Shown: positions 25,611 to 34,717 of the stretch, piece after piece
Numbering within the stretch: position 1 is the first letter of the stretch
Layout: every line of letters starts with the position of its first letter
Assembly (NCBI GenBank): GCA_029213045.1
Contig: JARGPN010000006.1
Coordinates: forward strand, 1-64,000
Reading direction: 5' to 3'
Length of the DNA: 64,000 bases
Origin: Alcanivoracaceae bacterium
GTDB taxonomy: Bacteria; Pseudomonadota; Gammaproteobacteria; Pseudomonadales; Alcanivoracaceae
Position numbers and translations under genes: made by a program
The notes under the pieces: model-generated
What the model saw: only the letters and a program-made list of their open reading frames with translations
Told to the model about the DNA's origin: nothing
Databases searched by the model: none

Positions 25611-26651
25611 ATGAGCGGTTTTGATCAATACTTGGATAAGCTTTGGCAGACGGTTTTTGGGAAAGGTGAGCGCGGGCTTGTGTCGCCGAACGATATTCGA
25701 CGCCGCAATTTAGATCGTCGCACCGTGCGTGCGCGGGAGCTGAGGGAAATAGCGCGGGTGCAGCGAGAGTTGCAGGGTTTGCACGAAGGCCGCCTGCGGA
25801 TTGACCGCTCTGGCAAACTCGCTGACGCCAATGATGATGAAATGGCGGAAAGCGTGCGCCTAAATCCGATCATCATTAATGCTGGGCACGACGACCCTGT
25901 CGCCCAACTCGATACCTCAAAGTTATTGCGTTACGCCGGGCGAGCAGGCGCCATGCGGACGGTTCGACGAGATATGTCGGTTCGACATATCGCTATTATG
26001 GCGGAAGAAGAGTGTCGTAATTTGCCGCTGGAAGAAGTGTCCAGCGTTCAAGTGGATGCGGACTGGATGGTGCGTTGGCGAGACGGTGCACAAGATGCGG
26101 TGTCGGTACAACTAAAGCGCTATTGGGCGAGACTGCTGGCTGGCGAGGTACTGAAGCCGTCCACGTATTCTGTGCGAACAATGGAGTTTATGCGCACTAT
26201 TTCTCGTCGCGACTTGGAAATGATGACGATCTGTTCGCGCTTTTGCTTTGATGGATTTATTTATCGCAGCCCAGGCACTTATTTTTCCGCCGCGCTGCAT
26301 TTGCCGATGTTTGAACAATTGGAAGAGCTGGGGCTGTTGCGTGGGGTTTATGGCAGGCCTGAGTCATGGAGTTTGGAGTCGACGACTGATGATGACTTCC
26401 GTGTGATTTTACCTTGTGGCCGCAAAGCTATTTTTATTGAAGGCGGAAACCCTAGTGATGATTTCCGTTTGCCGGTGTACAAACTCACCCGTTTTGGACG
26501 GGAGGTGTTTTCCTTAAGTCAGGTTGATGCCGATATGGCGTATATGATGGCGGTCGCCAATGAGCTAAAAAAACGCGGTTTTCAGGTGCGTTTGGGCGAT
26601 TGGGTAAGCGAAAGCGGGCAGGGGCTCTTTGCAGAGCGTATGCAGGTTTAG
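25611..26651 (+). CDS. DUF2806-like protein
   Basis: The 346-residue product carries a DUF2806-like core: YWARLLAGEVLKPSTYSVRTMEFM with the following ISRRDLEMM (about residues 165-205). In this family the WARLLAGE block precedes a helical and winged-helix-like region. Here PVYKLTRFGREVFSLSQV and ELKKRGFQVRLG occur near the C-terminus. The N-terminal 80 residues are basic and helical (RRRNLDRRTVRAREL). No catalytic motif is visible. Function is unknown. It stands alone 72 bp after the hydrolase and is closed by a strong bidirectional terminator. Confidence 0.7.
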   Translation: MSGFDQYLDKLWQTVFGKGERGLVSPNDIRRRNLDRRTVRARELREIARVQRELQGLHEGRLRIDRSGKLADANDDEMAESVRLNPIIINAGHDDPVAQLDTSKLLRYAGRAGAMRTVRRDMSVRHIAIMAEEECRNLPLEEVSSVQVDADWMVRWRDGAQDAVSVQLKRYWARLLAGEVLKPSTYSVRTMEFMRTISRRDLEMMTICSRFCFDGFIYRSPGTYFSAALHLPMFEQLEELGLLRGVYGRPESWSLESTTDDDFRVILPCGRKAIFIEGGNPSDDFRLPVYKLTRFGREVFSLSQVDADMAYMMAVANELKKRGFQVRLGDWVSESGQGLFAERMQV

Positions 26652-26680
26652 GGCACAATTTAGTGAGAGACAGGGAAAAA

Positions 26681-26707
26681 ATAAAGGCGGGTAAAACCCG
26701 CCTTTAT
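26681..26707 (+). terminator. Bidirectional rho-independent terminator
   Basis: ATAAAGGCGGGT-AAA-ACCCGCCTTTAT is a 12-bp perfect stem with A-rich and T-rich flanks. It serves both the DUF2806-like gene and the convergent HU-like gene. Confidence 0.9.
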
Positions 26708-26735
26708 TTGTTTATGGCATAGCAAAACTTCGCTA

Positions 26736-27194
26736 TTACTGCGCCATATCCTTAACTTTCTTAAGCGGGCGTACTTTCACCTGAACAGAAGCCGGCTTTG
26801 CTTTGAAAGTCGTTGGCTCTTTAGTGATCGGGTGAATGCCTTTGCGCGCTTTTTGCGCTGGCTTGTGCTTGGTAACGATTTTGAACATGCCGGGCATAGT
26901 GAATTGACCAACGCCGCCTTTTTTCTTCAGGTGGCCTTCGATCACGCCAGCCAGTTCTTCAAACACAGCAGCAATCTGCTTTTTGCTCAGCTCGGTGGCT
27001 TCTGCAAGGTGTCCGATCAAACCAGTTTTGCTCATTGGCTCAGCGATCGCTTTGATCTTCTTAGGTGCAGCTGCTGGTGCTTTCGCGGCAGCTTTTTTAG
27101 CAACTACTTTTTTGGCGGCAGCTTTTTTAGGAGCAGCTTTCTTTGCAGGTGCTTTGGTAGGTTTCTTGGCAGCAACTTTTTTCTTAGCAGCCAT
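26736..27194 (-). CDS. HU-family DNA-binding protein with Lys/Ala/Pro tail
   Basis: The 152-residue protein joins an N-terminal tail (residues 1-50, almost only Lys, Ala and Pro in AAKK/PAKK repeats) to an HU-type domain (about 52-150). The domain holds KTGLIGHLAEATELSKKQIAA, GQFTMPGMFKI and the long basic beta arm KARKGIHPITKEP. HU proteins bend DNA and compact the nucleoid. The tail recalls AlgP and histone H1 of the pseudomonads. The gene is monocistronic and convergent with the DUF2806-like gene. The tail is AGC/GCA-rich at DNA level, making it prone to length change. Confidence 0.93.
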   Translation of the reverse strand: MAAKKKVAAKKPTKAPAKKAAPKKAAAKKVVAKKAAAKAPAAAPKKIKAIAEPMSKTGLIGHLAEATELSKKQIAAVFEELAGVIEGHLKKKGGVGQFTMPGMFKIVTKHKPAQKARKGIHPITKEPTTFKAKPASVQVKVRPLKKVKDMAQ

Positions 27195-27545
27195 GGCTTT
27201 GAGTACCCCTTATGTGTGTCTTGGTGGATGTCGACCCATCCGGTGGGTGCGTTTTTGACGCTGTCGTCAGATGTTTTCCTTCGACGTTGTCATACCCCCG
27301 CGATGCTCCGAGCTAGTTATATGCGAACATTCCGCTGTTCGGCAAGCATTTAAACTGCTTTTTCATGGGTTTTTCGCGGGTTTTTTGCATTTTGTGCAAA
27401 ATAGAACACTCAAACAATGGCAATAAGGTGCTCATTTGCGGTGCAGTTGTCGTTGGCATGGCTGCACGACGGGTGAGCAGCTATACTATGGCGCCTTCCG
27501 CGGCCCGGGCCGCGAACTGAAAACCCCGAGCGGAATTTGATAACC
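27195..27545. other. Divergent promoter region of the HU-like gene and aspS
   Basis: About 350 bp without a gene separate two divergent genes. TATACT at 27482-27487 is a candidate -10 for aspS, but no good -35 lies 16-18 bp upstream. A 16-bp GC-only palindrome follows at 27499-27514. The left part is T-rich and probably holds the HU-gene promoter. Confidence 0.5.
27499..27514. repeat. 16-bp GC-only palindrome in the aspS leader
   Basis: CGCGGCCC/GGGCCGCG is perfectly self-complementary. It lies about 12 bp after the candidate -10, so it would be at the very 5' end of the aspS mRNA. Confidence 0.6.
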
Positions 27546-29309
27546 ATGCGAAGCCATTATTGCGGTGATATACGTGCCTCTCACGACGGCGAAACTGTAA
27601 CCCTCTGTGGATGGGTGCATCGTCGACGTGATCACGGCGGCGTGATTTTTTTGGACCTACGAGATCGCACAGGTCTAGTGCAGGTCGTTTTTGATCCTGA
27701 TGTAGAACAAGCCTTTGCGCTGGCGGACAAAGCCCGCGGCGAATATGTGCTGCGTTTAGAGGGGCGTGTGCGTTTGCGCGATGAGGCGGTGCGAAATTCG
27801 CGCATGGCCACTGGCGACATCGAAGTGCTGGGCAAAAGCCTAGAGATTTTGAATACGTCGGAAACGCCCCCTTTCGAACTTGATGAGTTCACGGGCGCGG
27901 GAGAAGAGGTGCGCTTGAAGTACCGCTATCTCGATCTGCGTCGTAATAACGTCCTGAAGAACTTCCAGTTCCGTAGCCGTTTAACGCATGCGGTGCGCGG
28001 TTACTTAGAAGAACAGGGCTTTATGGATGTGGAAACGCCCATTCTGACCAAAGCAACGCCGGAAGGTGCGCGCGATTATTTGGTGCCAAGCCGTACTCAT
28101 CAGGGCAGCTTCTTTGCGTTACCGCAATCTCCGCAATTGTTTAAGCAGTTGCTTATGGTTGCTGGTTTCGATCGTTACTACCAAATCGCCAAGTGCTTCC
28201 GCGATGAAGACTTGCGTGCTGATCGTCAGCCTGAGTTTACGCAGATTGATATCGAGGCATCGTTTGTCGAAGAAAAAGACATTATGGGGATCACCGAAGG
28301 GATGGTCCGCGAAGTCTTTAAGAAAATGCTGGACGTAGAATTTGGTGAATTCCCACATATGCCGTATTCAGAAGCGATGCGTCGCTTCGGTTCAGACAAG
28401 CCTGATTTGCGCATTCCATTAGAGTTAGTGGATGTAGCGGATCTGATGAAAGACGTGGATTTCAAAGTATTTTCTGGTCCAGCCAATGATCCAAAAGGTC
28501 GTGTGGCCGCGTTGCGGGTGCCGGGTGGCTCTTCTATCTCGCGTAAAGAGATTGATGGCTACACCAAGTTCGTCAGTATTTATGGTGCACGTGGTCTGGC
28601 GTGGATCAAGGTGAACGATTTATCCGCCGGTATCGAAGGTTTGCAATCTCCCATCGTCAAGAACATGGAAGCGGTTGTGATGGAGATGATGGAAAGATTG
28701 GGTGCGCAAGACGGCGACTTAATCTTCTTTGGCGCAGATAAAGCGAAGGTTGTGAACGAAGCGCTGGGTGCATTGCGCATCAAAGTAGGCCATGACCTGA
28801 AGATGCTAACCAGTGAGTGGGCGCCTTTGTGGGTAGTCGACTTCCCGATGTTTGATGAAAACGACGACGGCAGTTTCACTGCGGCGCACCATCCGTTCAC
28901 TATGCCAAGCTGTTCGCCTGAAGAATTGATCAGTAATCCAGGCGGTGCGTTATCGCGCGCGTATGACATGGTATTAAACGGTACGGAATTAGGCGGTGGC
29001 TCTATTCGTATCTATAACCCTGACATGCAGCGTGCAGTATTTAAGTCGTTGGGTATCTCTGACGAAGAAGCGGAAGAGAAGTTTGGCTTCTTGCTTGACG
29101 CGCTGAAATTTGGCGCGCCGCCGCACGGTGGCTTGGCGTTTGGTTTGGACCGCATGGTGATGTTGATGACCGGCTGCGAATCGATCCGTGACGTGATTGC
29201 CTTCCCGAAAACGCAAACGGCCGCGTGTGTGATGACACATGCTCCTTCCCCGGTTGATGCCAAGCAGTTGCGTGAAGTTGGCGTGCAAGTACGCAAAAAC
29301 GACGCTTAA
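27546..29309 (+). CDS. aspS: Aspartyl-tRNA synthetase
   Basis: AspS charges tRNA-Asp. The ATG at 27546 ([15 protein letters not shown]) gives 587 residues and matches the E. coli start; an upstream TTG three codons earlier is open but unneeded. The N-terminal OB domain has [21 protein letters not shown]. Class II motifs are seen in [41 protein letters not shown] and [16 protein letters not shown]. The large insertion around 300-410 is the bacterial GAD domain. It is followed by yebC 112 bp on, an arrangement common in gammaproteobacteria. Confidence 0.99.
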   Translation: MRSHYCGDIRASHDGETVTLCGWVHRRRDHGGVIFLDLRDRTGLVQVVFDPDVEQAFALADKARGEYVLRLEGRVRLRDEAVRNSRMATGDIEVLGKSLEILNTSETPPFELDEFTGAGEEVRLKYRYLDLRRNNVLKNFQFRSRLTHAVRGYLEEQGFMDVETPILTKATPEGARDYLVPSRTHQGSFFALPQSPQLFKQLLMVAGFDRYYQIAKCFRDEDLRADRQPEFTQIDIEASFVEEKDIMGITEGMVREVFKKMLDVEFGEFPHMPYSEAMRRFGSDKPDLRIPLELVDVADLMKDVDFKVFSGPANDPKGRVAALRVPGGSSISRKEIDGYTKFVSIYGARGLAWIKVNDLSAGIEGLQSPIVKNMEAVVMEMMERLGAQDGDLIFFGADKAKVVNEALGALRIKVGHDLKMLTSEWAPLWVVDFPMFDENDDGSFTAAHHPFTMPSCSPEELISNPGGALSRAYDMVLNGTELGGGSIRIYNPDMQRAVFKSLGISDEEAEEKFGFLLDALKFGAPPHGGLAFGLDRMVMLMTGCESIRDVIAFPKTQTAACVMTHAPSPVDAKQLREVGVQVRKNDA

Positions 29310-29334
29310 TAGTTTGGTTGTTTCATCAACTCTC

Positions 29335-29369
29335 ATCTACTCGCTGAAAACATTTATCAGCGGGTAGAT
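29335..29369. repeat. Inverted repeat between aspS and yebC
   Basis: ATCTACTCGCTGA and TCAGCGGGTAGAT pair over 13 positions with a mismatch, around a 9-base loop. No T tract follows, so it is more likely an mRNA processing or attenuation structure than a terminator. Confidence 0.5.
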
Positions 29370-29421
29370 GGCGTTGATGCAGTCATTCGTACTAAATTTT
29401 TAAGAATCAAAAGAGGTCGCT

Positions 29422-30150
29422 ATGGCAGGCCACAGCAAATGGGCGAACATTAAACATCGCAAAGCCGCCCAAGATGCCAAGAAGGGCAAAGTCTTCACCA
29501 AACTCATCCGCGAAATCACCACGTCTGCCCGTTTAGGTGGCGGCGAAATCAATGACAATCCTCGCTTGCGCGCCGCCGTCGATAAATCCCTCGCTCAGAA
29601 TATGACGCGCGACACCATTGATCGTGCGATTAAGCGGGGCGTTGGCGGTGACGATGGCGCCAGCATGGATGAGATTACTTATGAGGGCTACGCCATTGGC
29701 GGCGTTGCGGTCCTTGTTGAAACCATGACGGACAATGTGAACCGTACCGTGTCTGATGTTCGACATGCGTTCTCTAAACATGGCGGCAATTTGGGAACCA
29801 GTGGTTCAGTTGCGTACTTATTTACCAAGCGCGGTGAAATTTTATTTGAGCCTGGTGCCGACGAAGAAAAAATAATGGAAGTGGCGCTGGAGTCCGGTGC
29901 GGAAGATGTTGAAACCCATGAAGACGGTTCCGTTACCGTGATCACCGCGGCTGATGCCACTTTTAGCGATGTCACTGATGCCCTAAAGCAGGCGGGGCTA
30001 GCGCCGGTGGACGCTGAACTAACCATGCATCCTTCCACTGAAGCGCCCGTCGATGGTGAGATGAGCGAAAAAGTCATGAAGCTAATTGATCACTTGGAAG
30101 ATCTTGATGATGTCCAAGAGGTGTACAGTAACGCCGTTTTTAATGATTGA
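29422..30150 (+). CDS. yebC: YebC/PmpR-family protein
   Basis: This 242-residue protein begins [18 protein letters not shown], the invariant start of the YebC/PmpR family. YebC-type proteins act as DNA-binding regulators (PmpR in Pseudomonas), and family members have also been shown to help ribosomes pass proline stretches. [24 protein letters not shown] and [12 protein letters not shown] are family blocks. AGAGG lies before the ATG. It precedes ruvC by 87 bp, as in many gammaproteobacteria, and probably joins the same transcription unit. Confidence 0.98.
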   Translation: MAGHSKWANIKHRKAAQDAKKGKVFTKLIREITTSARLGGGEINDNPRLRAAVDKSLAQNMTRDTIDRAIKRGVGGDDGASMDEITYEGYAIGGVAVLVETMTDNVNRTVSDVRHAFSKHGGNLGTSGSVAYLFTKRGEILFEPGADEEKIMEVALESGAEDVETHEDGSVTVITAADATFSDVTDALKQAGLAPVDAELTMHPSTEAPVDGEMSEKVMKLIDHLEDLDDVQEVYSNAVFND

Positions 30151-30237
30151 TCGGCGATGGATATAGCGGCTTATATACTGGACATTTGATCAGGGGGTGG
30201 GTAACAATTACCTGCCTCTTTTTATATACGGATTCGA

Positions 30238-30756
30238 ATGACCCGCATTCTTGGGATAGACCCTGGCTCGCGTTTTACCGGCTATGGCGTTATTGAGCAA
30301 ATCGGCGGCAAGGTGTCGTACTTACACTGCGGCACCTTGAAGCTTGGTGGCGGTGAAATTCCCGCCAGACTGGGTGCTATTTTTTCTGGGCTGACGGAAG
30401 TGATTCAGGCGTGGCAGCCGGATGAAGTGAGCATTGAGAAGGTGTTTATGGCACGCAACCCAGATTCTGCATTGAAGCTTGGACAGGCCCGTGGTGCTGC
30501 GATTTGCTCTGTGGTGCAGGGCGGGGTGCCGGTTTTTGAGTATTCAGCTCGTCAAGTGAAACAAGCTGTCGTTGGAAAAGGTGCGGCGGAAAAGGCGCAA
30601 GTGTCGAAAATGATTTGTTATCTATTAAAGCTAGACGAAGCGCCGCAAGAAGACGCGGCGGATGCATTAGCGATAGCCGTCTGTCACGCCCATATGCGCG
30701 TTAGCTTGGCGCGCATGGCTGGCGCTGCATCGGTGCGAAGAGGGCGAGTGCGATGA
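30238..30756 (+). CDS. ruvC: Holliday junction resolvase RuvC
   Basis: RuvC cleaves Holliday junctions as a dimer with RuvAB. The 172-residue length is usual. [15 protein letters not shown] supplies the first catalytic Asp (residue 7), [22 protein letters not shown] holds the catalytic Glu, and [13 protein letters not shown] the C-terminal acids. Its end overlaps ruvA by 4 bp (ATGA), so the two are coupled. The order ruvC-ruvA-ruvB is standard. Confidence 0.99.
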   Translation: MTRILGIDPGSRFTGYGVIEQIGGKVSYLHCGTLKLGGGEIPARLGAIFSGLTEVIQAWQPDEVSIEKVFMARNPDSALKLGQARGAAICSVVQGGVPVFEYSARQVKQAVVGKGAAEKAQVSKMICYLLKLDEAPQEDAADALAIAVCHAHMRVSLARMAGAASVRRGRVR

Positions 30757-31367
30757 TCGGTCATATACGCGGAACCTTGCTGGATAAGCGCGCGCCTTGG
30801 TTGTTGCTGGATGTTGCGGGTGTGGGTTACGAGCTCGAAGCGCCGATGACGGTGTTTTATGAATTAGGCGCGGTCGGCGAAGACGTTGCTTTTTTTACTC
30901 ATTTTGTTGTTCGCGAAGATGCGCAGCTTCTTTATGCCTTTGCCAGTCGTTACGAACGTGAACTGTTTCGCGCGTTGATCAAGGTGAACGGCGTGGGCCC
31001 GAAAATGGCGCTGGCTATATTATCGGGAATGGAAGCGGCAAGGCTTGTGCGCTGTATTGAGCAGCAAGATATTACCTCGCTGGTGAAAGTGCCTGGTGTC
31101 GGGAAGAAGACTGCAGAGCGTCTGGTTATTGAAATGTCAGATCGCATTGCCAAGTTAGAAGGCGGACACGCCGTGGCTGTTGGCGGTGGAGTCGGCGGTA
31201 CGCAGCTCGACATCCCTGTGGATGCCGTGCAGGATGCAGTGGCGGCGCTGGAAGCGCTAGGCTATCGTAGCCGTGACGCTTCGCTGGCCGTCGCTAAAGT
31301 AGATGGTGCGGAAGCGTTAAGCAGTGAAGAGCTGATCCGCCGTGCGCTGAAAAGTTTGGCGCGTTAA
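30753..31367 (+). CDS. ruvA: Holliday junction helicase subunit RuvA
   Basis: RuvA binds the four-way junction and loads RuvB. The 204-residue protein starts [27 protein letters not shown], as expected. The two helix-hairpin-helix motifs are in [18 protein letters not shown] and [19 protein letters not shown]. The C-terminal RuvB-binding domain contains [21 protein letters not shown] glycine-rich linker (AVGGGVGG) joins the parts. It overlaps ruvC and lies 57 bp before ruvB. Confidence 0.99.
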   Translation: MIGHIRGTLLDKRAPWLLLDVAGVGYELEAPMTVFYELGAVGEDVAFFTHFVVREDAQLLYAFASRYERELFRALIKVNGVGPKMALAILSGMEAARLVRCIEQQDITSLVKVPGVGKKTAERLVIEMSDRIAKLEGGHAVAVGGGVGGTQLDIPVDAVQDAVAALEALGYRSRDASLAVAKVDGAEALSSEELIRRALKSLAR

Positions 31368-31424
31368 CCGGCTAGCGATTCCTTATTGATGGATTCTACA
31401 AATTGATAGGCTCTACGAATTCAT

Positions 31425-32459
31425 ATGTCTGAATCAGAACGTCTGATTTCTCCTTTGGCGGGTGCTCATCGCGATGAACAAATTGATCGCGCAATCCGAC
31501 CTGCCAGCCTTGCCGATTACCACGGTCAGGCGAAAGTGCGCGAGCGTATGGAAATTTTTATCGACGCCGCACGTCAACGTAACGAAGCCTTAGATCACAC
31601 GCTTATTTTTGGTCCGCCAGGGTTGGGTAAAACGACGCTGGCGTACATTATTGCGCGTGAAATGGGCACTGAACTGAAGAGCACCTCCGGACCGGTCTTA
31701 GAAAAAGCAGGTGATTTGGCTGCGATTCTCACCAACCTCGAAGAAGGCGACGTACTTTTCGTTGATGAAATTCACCGGTTGTCTCCTGTGGTGGAGGAAA
31801 TTTTATATCCGGCCATGGAAGATTATCAGCTCGACATTATGATCGGCGAAGGTCCTGCCGCTCGATCTATTAAAATTGATTTACCCCCATTTACTCTCGT
31901 TGGTGCTACGACGCGAGCAGGTTTATTGACCAGTCCGTTACGTGATCGCTTTGGTATCGTGCAGCGCCTGGAGTTTTATTCCACAGAAGATTTGACCGGC
32001 ATTGCCATGCGCTCCTGTGGCATTTTGGGCATTCCTGTGGATGAAGAAGGTGCCAGTGAAGTGGCGCGCAGAGCACGGGGCACGCCTCGTATCGCGAACC
32101 GTTTGCTGCGTCGCGTGCGCGATTTTGCGGAAGTGAAAGGTGATGGTCGCATCGTCGGTGAAGTAGCACGGGCGGCGCTAGATATGCTTGAAGTGGATGC
32201 CTGCGGCTTGGATGGCAGTGATCGGCGTCTACTGTCGCTCATGATGGAAAAGTTTGATGGTGGCCCGGTTGGTTTGGAGTCGTTGGCGGCAGCGCTGAAC
32301 GAAGATACGGGCACGCTCGAAGAAGTGGTCGAGCCGTATTTAATTCAGCAAGGTTTTTTGCAGCGCACGCCAAGGGGCAGGGTAGTCACAAATCATGCGT
32401 GGCGCCATTTCGGCTTTAAGCCGCCCAGCTCGGCTGATGCGGGAGACCTGTTCGAATAA
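31425..32459 (+). CDS. ruvB: Holliday junction ATPase RuvB
   Basis: RuvB is the AAA+ ring motor that drives branch migration. The 344-residue protein has Walker [10 protein letters not shown] (about residues 63-71), Walker B VDEIHRL and sensor region [18 protein letters not shown]. The C-terminal winged helix includes [10 protein letters not shown], the family signature. Its last base is the first base of the ybgC start codon (TAATG), so translation continues straight into the tol cluster. Confidence 0.99.
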   Translation: MSESERLISPLAGAHRDEQIDRAIRPASLADYHGQAKVRERMEIFIDAARQRNEALDHTLIFGPPGLGKTTLAYIIAREMGTELKSTSGPVLEKAGDLAAILTNLEEGDVLFVDEIHRLSPVVEEILYPAMEDYQLDIMIGEGPAARSIKIDLPPFTLVGATTRAGLLTSPLRDRFGIVQRLEFYSTEDLTGIAMRSCGILGIPVDEEGASEVARRARGTPRIANRLLRRVRDFAEVKGDGRIVGEVARAALDMLEVDACGLDGSDRRLLSLMMEKFDGGPVGLESLAAALNEDTGTLEEVVEPYLIQQGFLQRTPRGRVVTNHAWRHFGFKPPSSADAGDLFE

Positions 32460-32872
32460 TGGACGCGCCTGCTTTTTCTCTCCCGTTGCGCGTTTATATT
32501 GAAGACACGGATGCGGGAGGAATCGTTTATTACGTTAACTACCTCAAGTTTATGGAGCGGGCGCGCACAGAATGGCTGCGCTCCTTTGGCTATCAGCATT
32601 ACACTCTCGCCGATGAAAACTTCTTGTTTGTGGTGCAAAGCGCTAACGTGCGGTATGTCACGCCTGCGCGCATTGACGACCAACTGCAGGTGGAAGTGGA
32701 ATTGATCAAATTAGGGCGTGCTTCATTTGAATTTGTGCAGCGCGTTAAGCGAGGAGTTGAACTTCTCTGTGAAGCCACTGTCCGTGTTGGCTGCATTCGG
32801 GGTGATTCCTTTAAACCAACGTCCATGCCGGGCGATCTTTATCAGAAAATAAAACAGGAGATGTCAGCATGA
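32459..32872 (+). CDS. ybgC: YbgC acyl-CoA thioesterase of the tol-pal cluster
   Basis: The 137-residue hotdog-fold thioesterase is the usual first gene of tol-pal operons. RVYIEDTDAGGIVYYVNYLKFMERAR carries the catalytic Asp in the YbgC signature. E. coli YbgC hydrolyses short-chain acyl-CoA and associates with phospholipid synthesis enzymes; a direct role in Tol function is not needed. It starts within the ruvB stop and overlaps tolQ by 4 bp. Confidence 0.97.
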   Translation: MDAPAFSLPLRVYIEDTDAGGIVYYVNYLKFMERARTEWLRSFGYQHYTLADENFLFVVQSANVRYVTPARIDDQLQVEVELIKLGRASFEFVQRVKRGVELLCEATVRVGCIRGDSFKPTSMPGDLYQKIKQEMSA

Positions 32873-33558
32873 GTCCTGACACAGATATGTCCATTATTAG
32901 TCTGGTAGGCAATGCCGGACTGGTGGTGCAACTTGTAATGGCTATTTTGGTGCTGGCGTCGATCGTTTCTTGGGTCATGATTGTTCAGCGATATAAAATT
33001 TTATCGCGCGCCCGTGTTGCCGGCGCACGTTTCGAAGAAAAGTTTTGGTCGGGCGAAGATTTGTCGTCGTTATACCAGCAAAGCAAACAAGATCCTGATC
33101 CAAACTCGGGGCCAGAAACTATTTTCCGTGCGGGCTTCCAAGAATTCGTGCGTCTATCGAAATCCTCTAGAGATCCTGACGCTGTAATGGAAGGCGCGGT
33201 ACGAGCAATGCGCGTGACGTTACAACGTGAACAGTCTCGCCTAACGCGCTCCTTGCCTTTTTTGGCGACGGTGGGTTCTACCAGCCCATACGTAGGTTTA
33301 TTCGGCACGGTGTGGGGCATCATGAATTCGTTTCGCGCGTTAGCCCATGTTAGCCAAGCAACCTTGGCCGTTGTTGCGCCAGGTATCGCAGAAGCATTGG
33401 TGGCAACCGCGATGGGTTTGTTGGCGGCGATTCCTGCTGTTGTAGCGTACAACCGGTATGCGGCGTCTACAGATGAGTTAGTCGGCGAATGCGAGATGTT
33501 TGCGGAAGAATTTTCATCGGTATTGCATCGCCAGGCGCACGGTCGCCGGGAGAGCTAG
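32869..33558 (+). CDS. tolQ: TolQ, proton-channel subunit of Tol-Pal
   Basis: TolQ is the MotA/ExbB-type inner-membrane channel of the Tol motor. The 229-residue product has three membrane helices: residues ~15-40, ~135-160 and ~170-195. TVGSTSPYVGLFGTVWGIMNSF and AEALVATAMGLLAAIPAVVAYN are the conserved channel helices. The ATG at 32869 has AGGAG eight bases upstream. A second Met at residue 7 is possible. The next gene begins right after its stop. Confidence 0.98.
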   Translation: MSPDTDMSIISLVGNAGLVVQLVMAILVLASIVSWVMIVQRYKILSRARVAGARFEEKFWSGEDLSSLYQQSKQDPDPNSGPETIFRAGFQEFVRLSKSSRDPDAVMEGAVRAMRVTLQREQSRLTRSLPFLATVGSTSPYVGLFGTVWGIMNSFRALAHVSQATLAVVAPGIAEALVATAMGLLAAIPAVVAYNRYAASTDELVGECEMFAEEFSSVLHRQAHGRRES

Positions 33559-33559
33559 C

Positions 33560-33991
33560 ATGAATTCCCTAAAGGTACGGGCGCCACGTAAGTTAGTGGC
33601 AGAAATTAATGTGGTGCCGTATATCGACGTTATGTTGGTGTTGTTGGTGGTGTTTATGATCACCGCACCGATGATGACGCAGGGCATCAAGGTTGAATTA
33701 CCACAAACTGATTCAACTCCCATCACTAGCGACAACCAAGAGCCTGTTGTGGTCACCATTAAAAAAGACGGTAGTTATTATATTAATGTCGGTGGTGATA
33801 CCAAGCAGTCCTCGTCGCTAGAAACGGTAAAAGGGCACGCTTTGCGCATTAAAAAGCATAAGCCGGACACATTATTTTTAGTGGAAGGTGACGCGGCTGT
33901 CGATTACGGCAAGGTCATTGCGCTCATGTCTGCGTTGCAGGGCGCCGGTATTGAAAAGCTAGGCTTAGTCACTGAGCCGCCGGAAAAATAA
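33560..33991 (+). CDS. tolR: TolR, stator subunit of Tol-Pal
   Basis: TolR pairs with TolQ to form the proton-driven stator. I start at ATG 33560 (MNSLKVRAPRKLVAEINVV), giving 143 residues; the frame is open 60 bases upstream but that overlaps tolQ. One membrane helix runs from about residue 20 to 40 (YIDVMLVLLVVFMITAPM), with the essential Asp in YIDVMLVLL. The periplasmic ExbD-like domain follows. It is one base after tolQ, and tolA begins at its last base. Confidence 0.98.
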   Translation: MNSLKVRAPRKLVAEINVVPYIDVMLVLLVVFMITAPMMTQGIKVELPQTDSTPITSDNQEPVVVTIKKDGSYYINVGGDTKQSSSLETVKGHALRIKKHKPDTLFLVEGDAAVDYGKVIALMSALQGAGIEKLGLVTEPPEK

Positions 33992-34713
33992 TGCGCGATT
34001 TAGGGCCTGCAATCGGTATTTCCCTCCTTCTCCATGTCATTGTGCTTGGTTTGGTCGGGGTCACATGGTCGAGTGATCCGGAGTTGCATCGCGCGCCGAA
34101 AATTCCACCCTATGTTAAAGCGGTGGTCATGGAAAAAGAAAAGGCGCCGGAAAAGAAGCCAGCAGTAAAGCCCAAGCCCAAGCCAGCGCCTAAACCAAAG
34201 CCTGCGCCGAAACCCACGCCGAAACCTAAGCCCGTCGAAAAGCCAACGGTTAAAAAGCCTGCTGAGAAACCCAAGCCGGTCGAAAAGCCAAAGCCAAACT
34301 TTAAACAGCCAAGCTTGGCTGAAATGCTAGCAGATGAAGAGTTGGAATTGGCGGAACAGGAAGAAGACGACGCGGTCGAAGAGCCGAAGGATACGGGGCC
34401 TAGTGCGGATGACGTGGCGGAAGTTGCAAGCTATGAGCAGGCAATACGCAGCGCAATCAATAGTCGCTGGATCATTCCAAGTAGTTTGCAAATTCAAGAT
34501 GGTTTGACGGTTGATGTGAGTATTCGTACCTTGCCCGGCGGTGAAGTGATCAATGTCGCGGTAACAAGGTCCAGTGGTTTTCCAGTGTTAGATGATTCGG
34601 CGGTTAATGCTATTCGTAAAGCTTCACCGCTGCCTGTGCCATCTGGAAAAAATTATGAAAAATTCCGCTCCTTTACCATGCGTATGGTGCCGGATTTTGC
34701 CAAAACGGAGTAA
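33991..34713 (+). CDS. tolA: TolA, trans-envelope linker
   Basis: TolA spans the periplasm from the TolQR motor to Pal. An N-terminal helix ([16 protein letters not shown]) anchors it; residues ~50-105 are a Lys/Pro/Ala repeat ([18 protein letters not shown]), then comes an acidic stretch and a C-terminal TonB-like domain ([19 protein letters not shown]...). At 240 residues it is much shorter than the E. coli protein (421), because the central helical domain is replaced by the short Lys/Pro segment. Short TolA forms are known in other groups. Confidence 0.95.
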   Translation: MRDLGPAIGISLLLHVIVLGLVGVTWSSDPELHRAPKIPPYVKAVVMEKEKAPEKKPAVKPKPKPAPKPKPAPKPTPKPKPVEKPTVKKPAEKPKPVEKPKPNFKQPSLAEMLADEELELAEQEEDDAVEEPKDTGPSADDVAEVASYEQAIRSAINSRWIIPSSLQIQDGLTVDVSIRTLPGGEVINVAVTRSSGFPVLDDSAVNAIRKASPLPVPSGKNYEKFRSFTMRMVPDFAKTE

Positions 34714-34717
34714 AGCT

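Noticed and set aside
26832-27353. 173-codon plus-strand frame opposite the HU-like gene
   Set aside because: It is the reverse of the AAKK-repeat codons, which gives long open frames rich in Phe, Leu and Cys. The HU domain on the minus strand explains the region.
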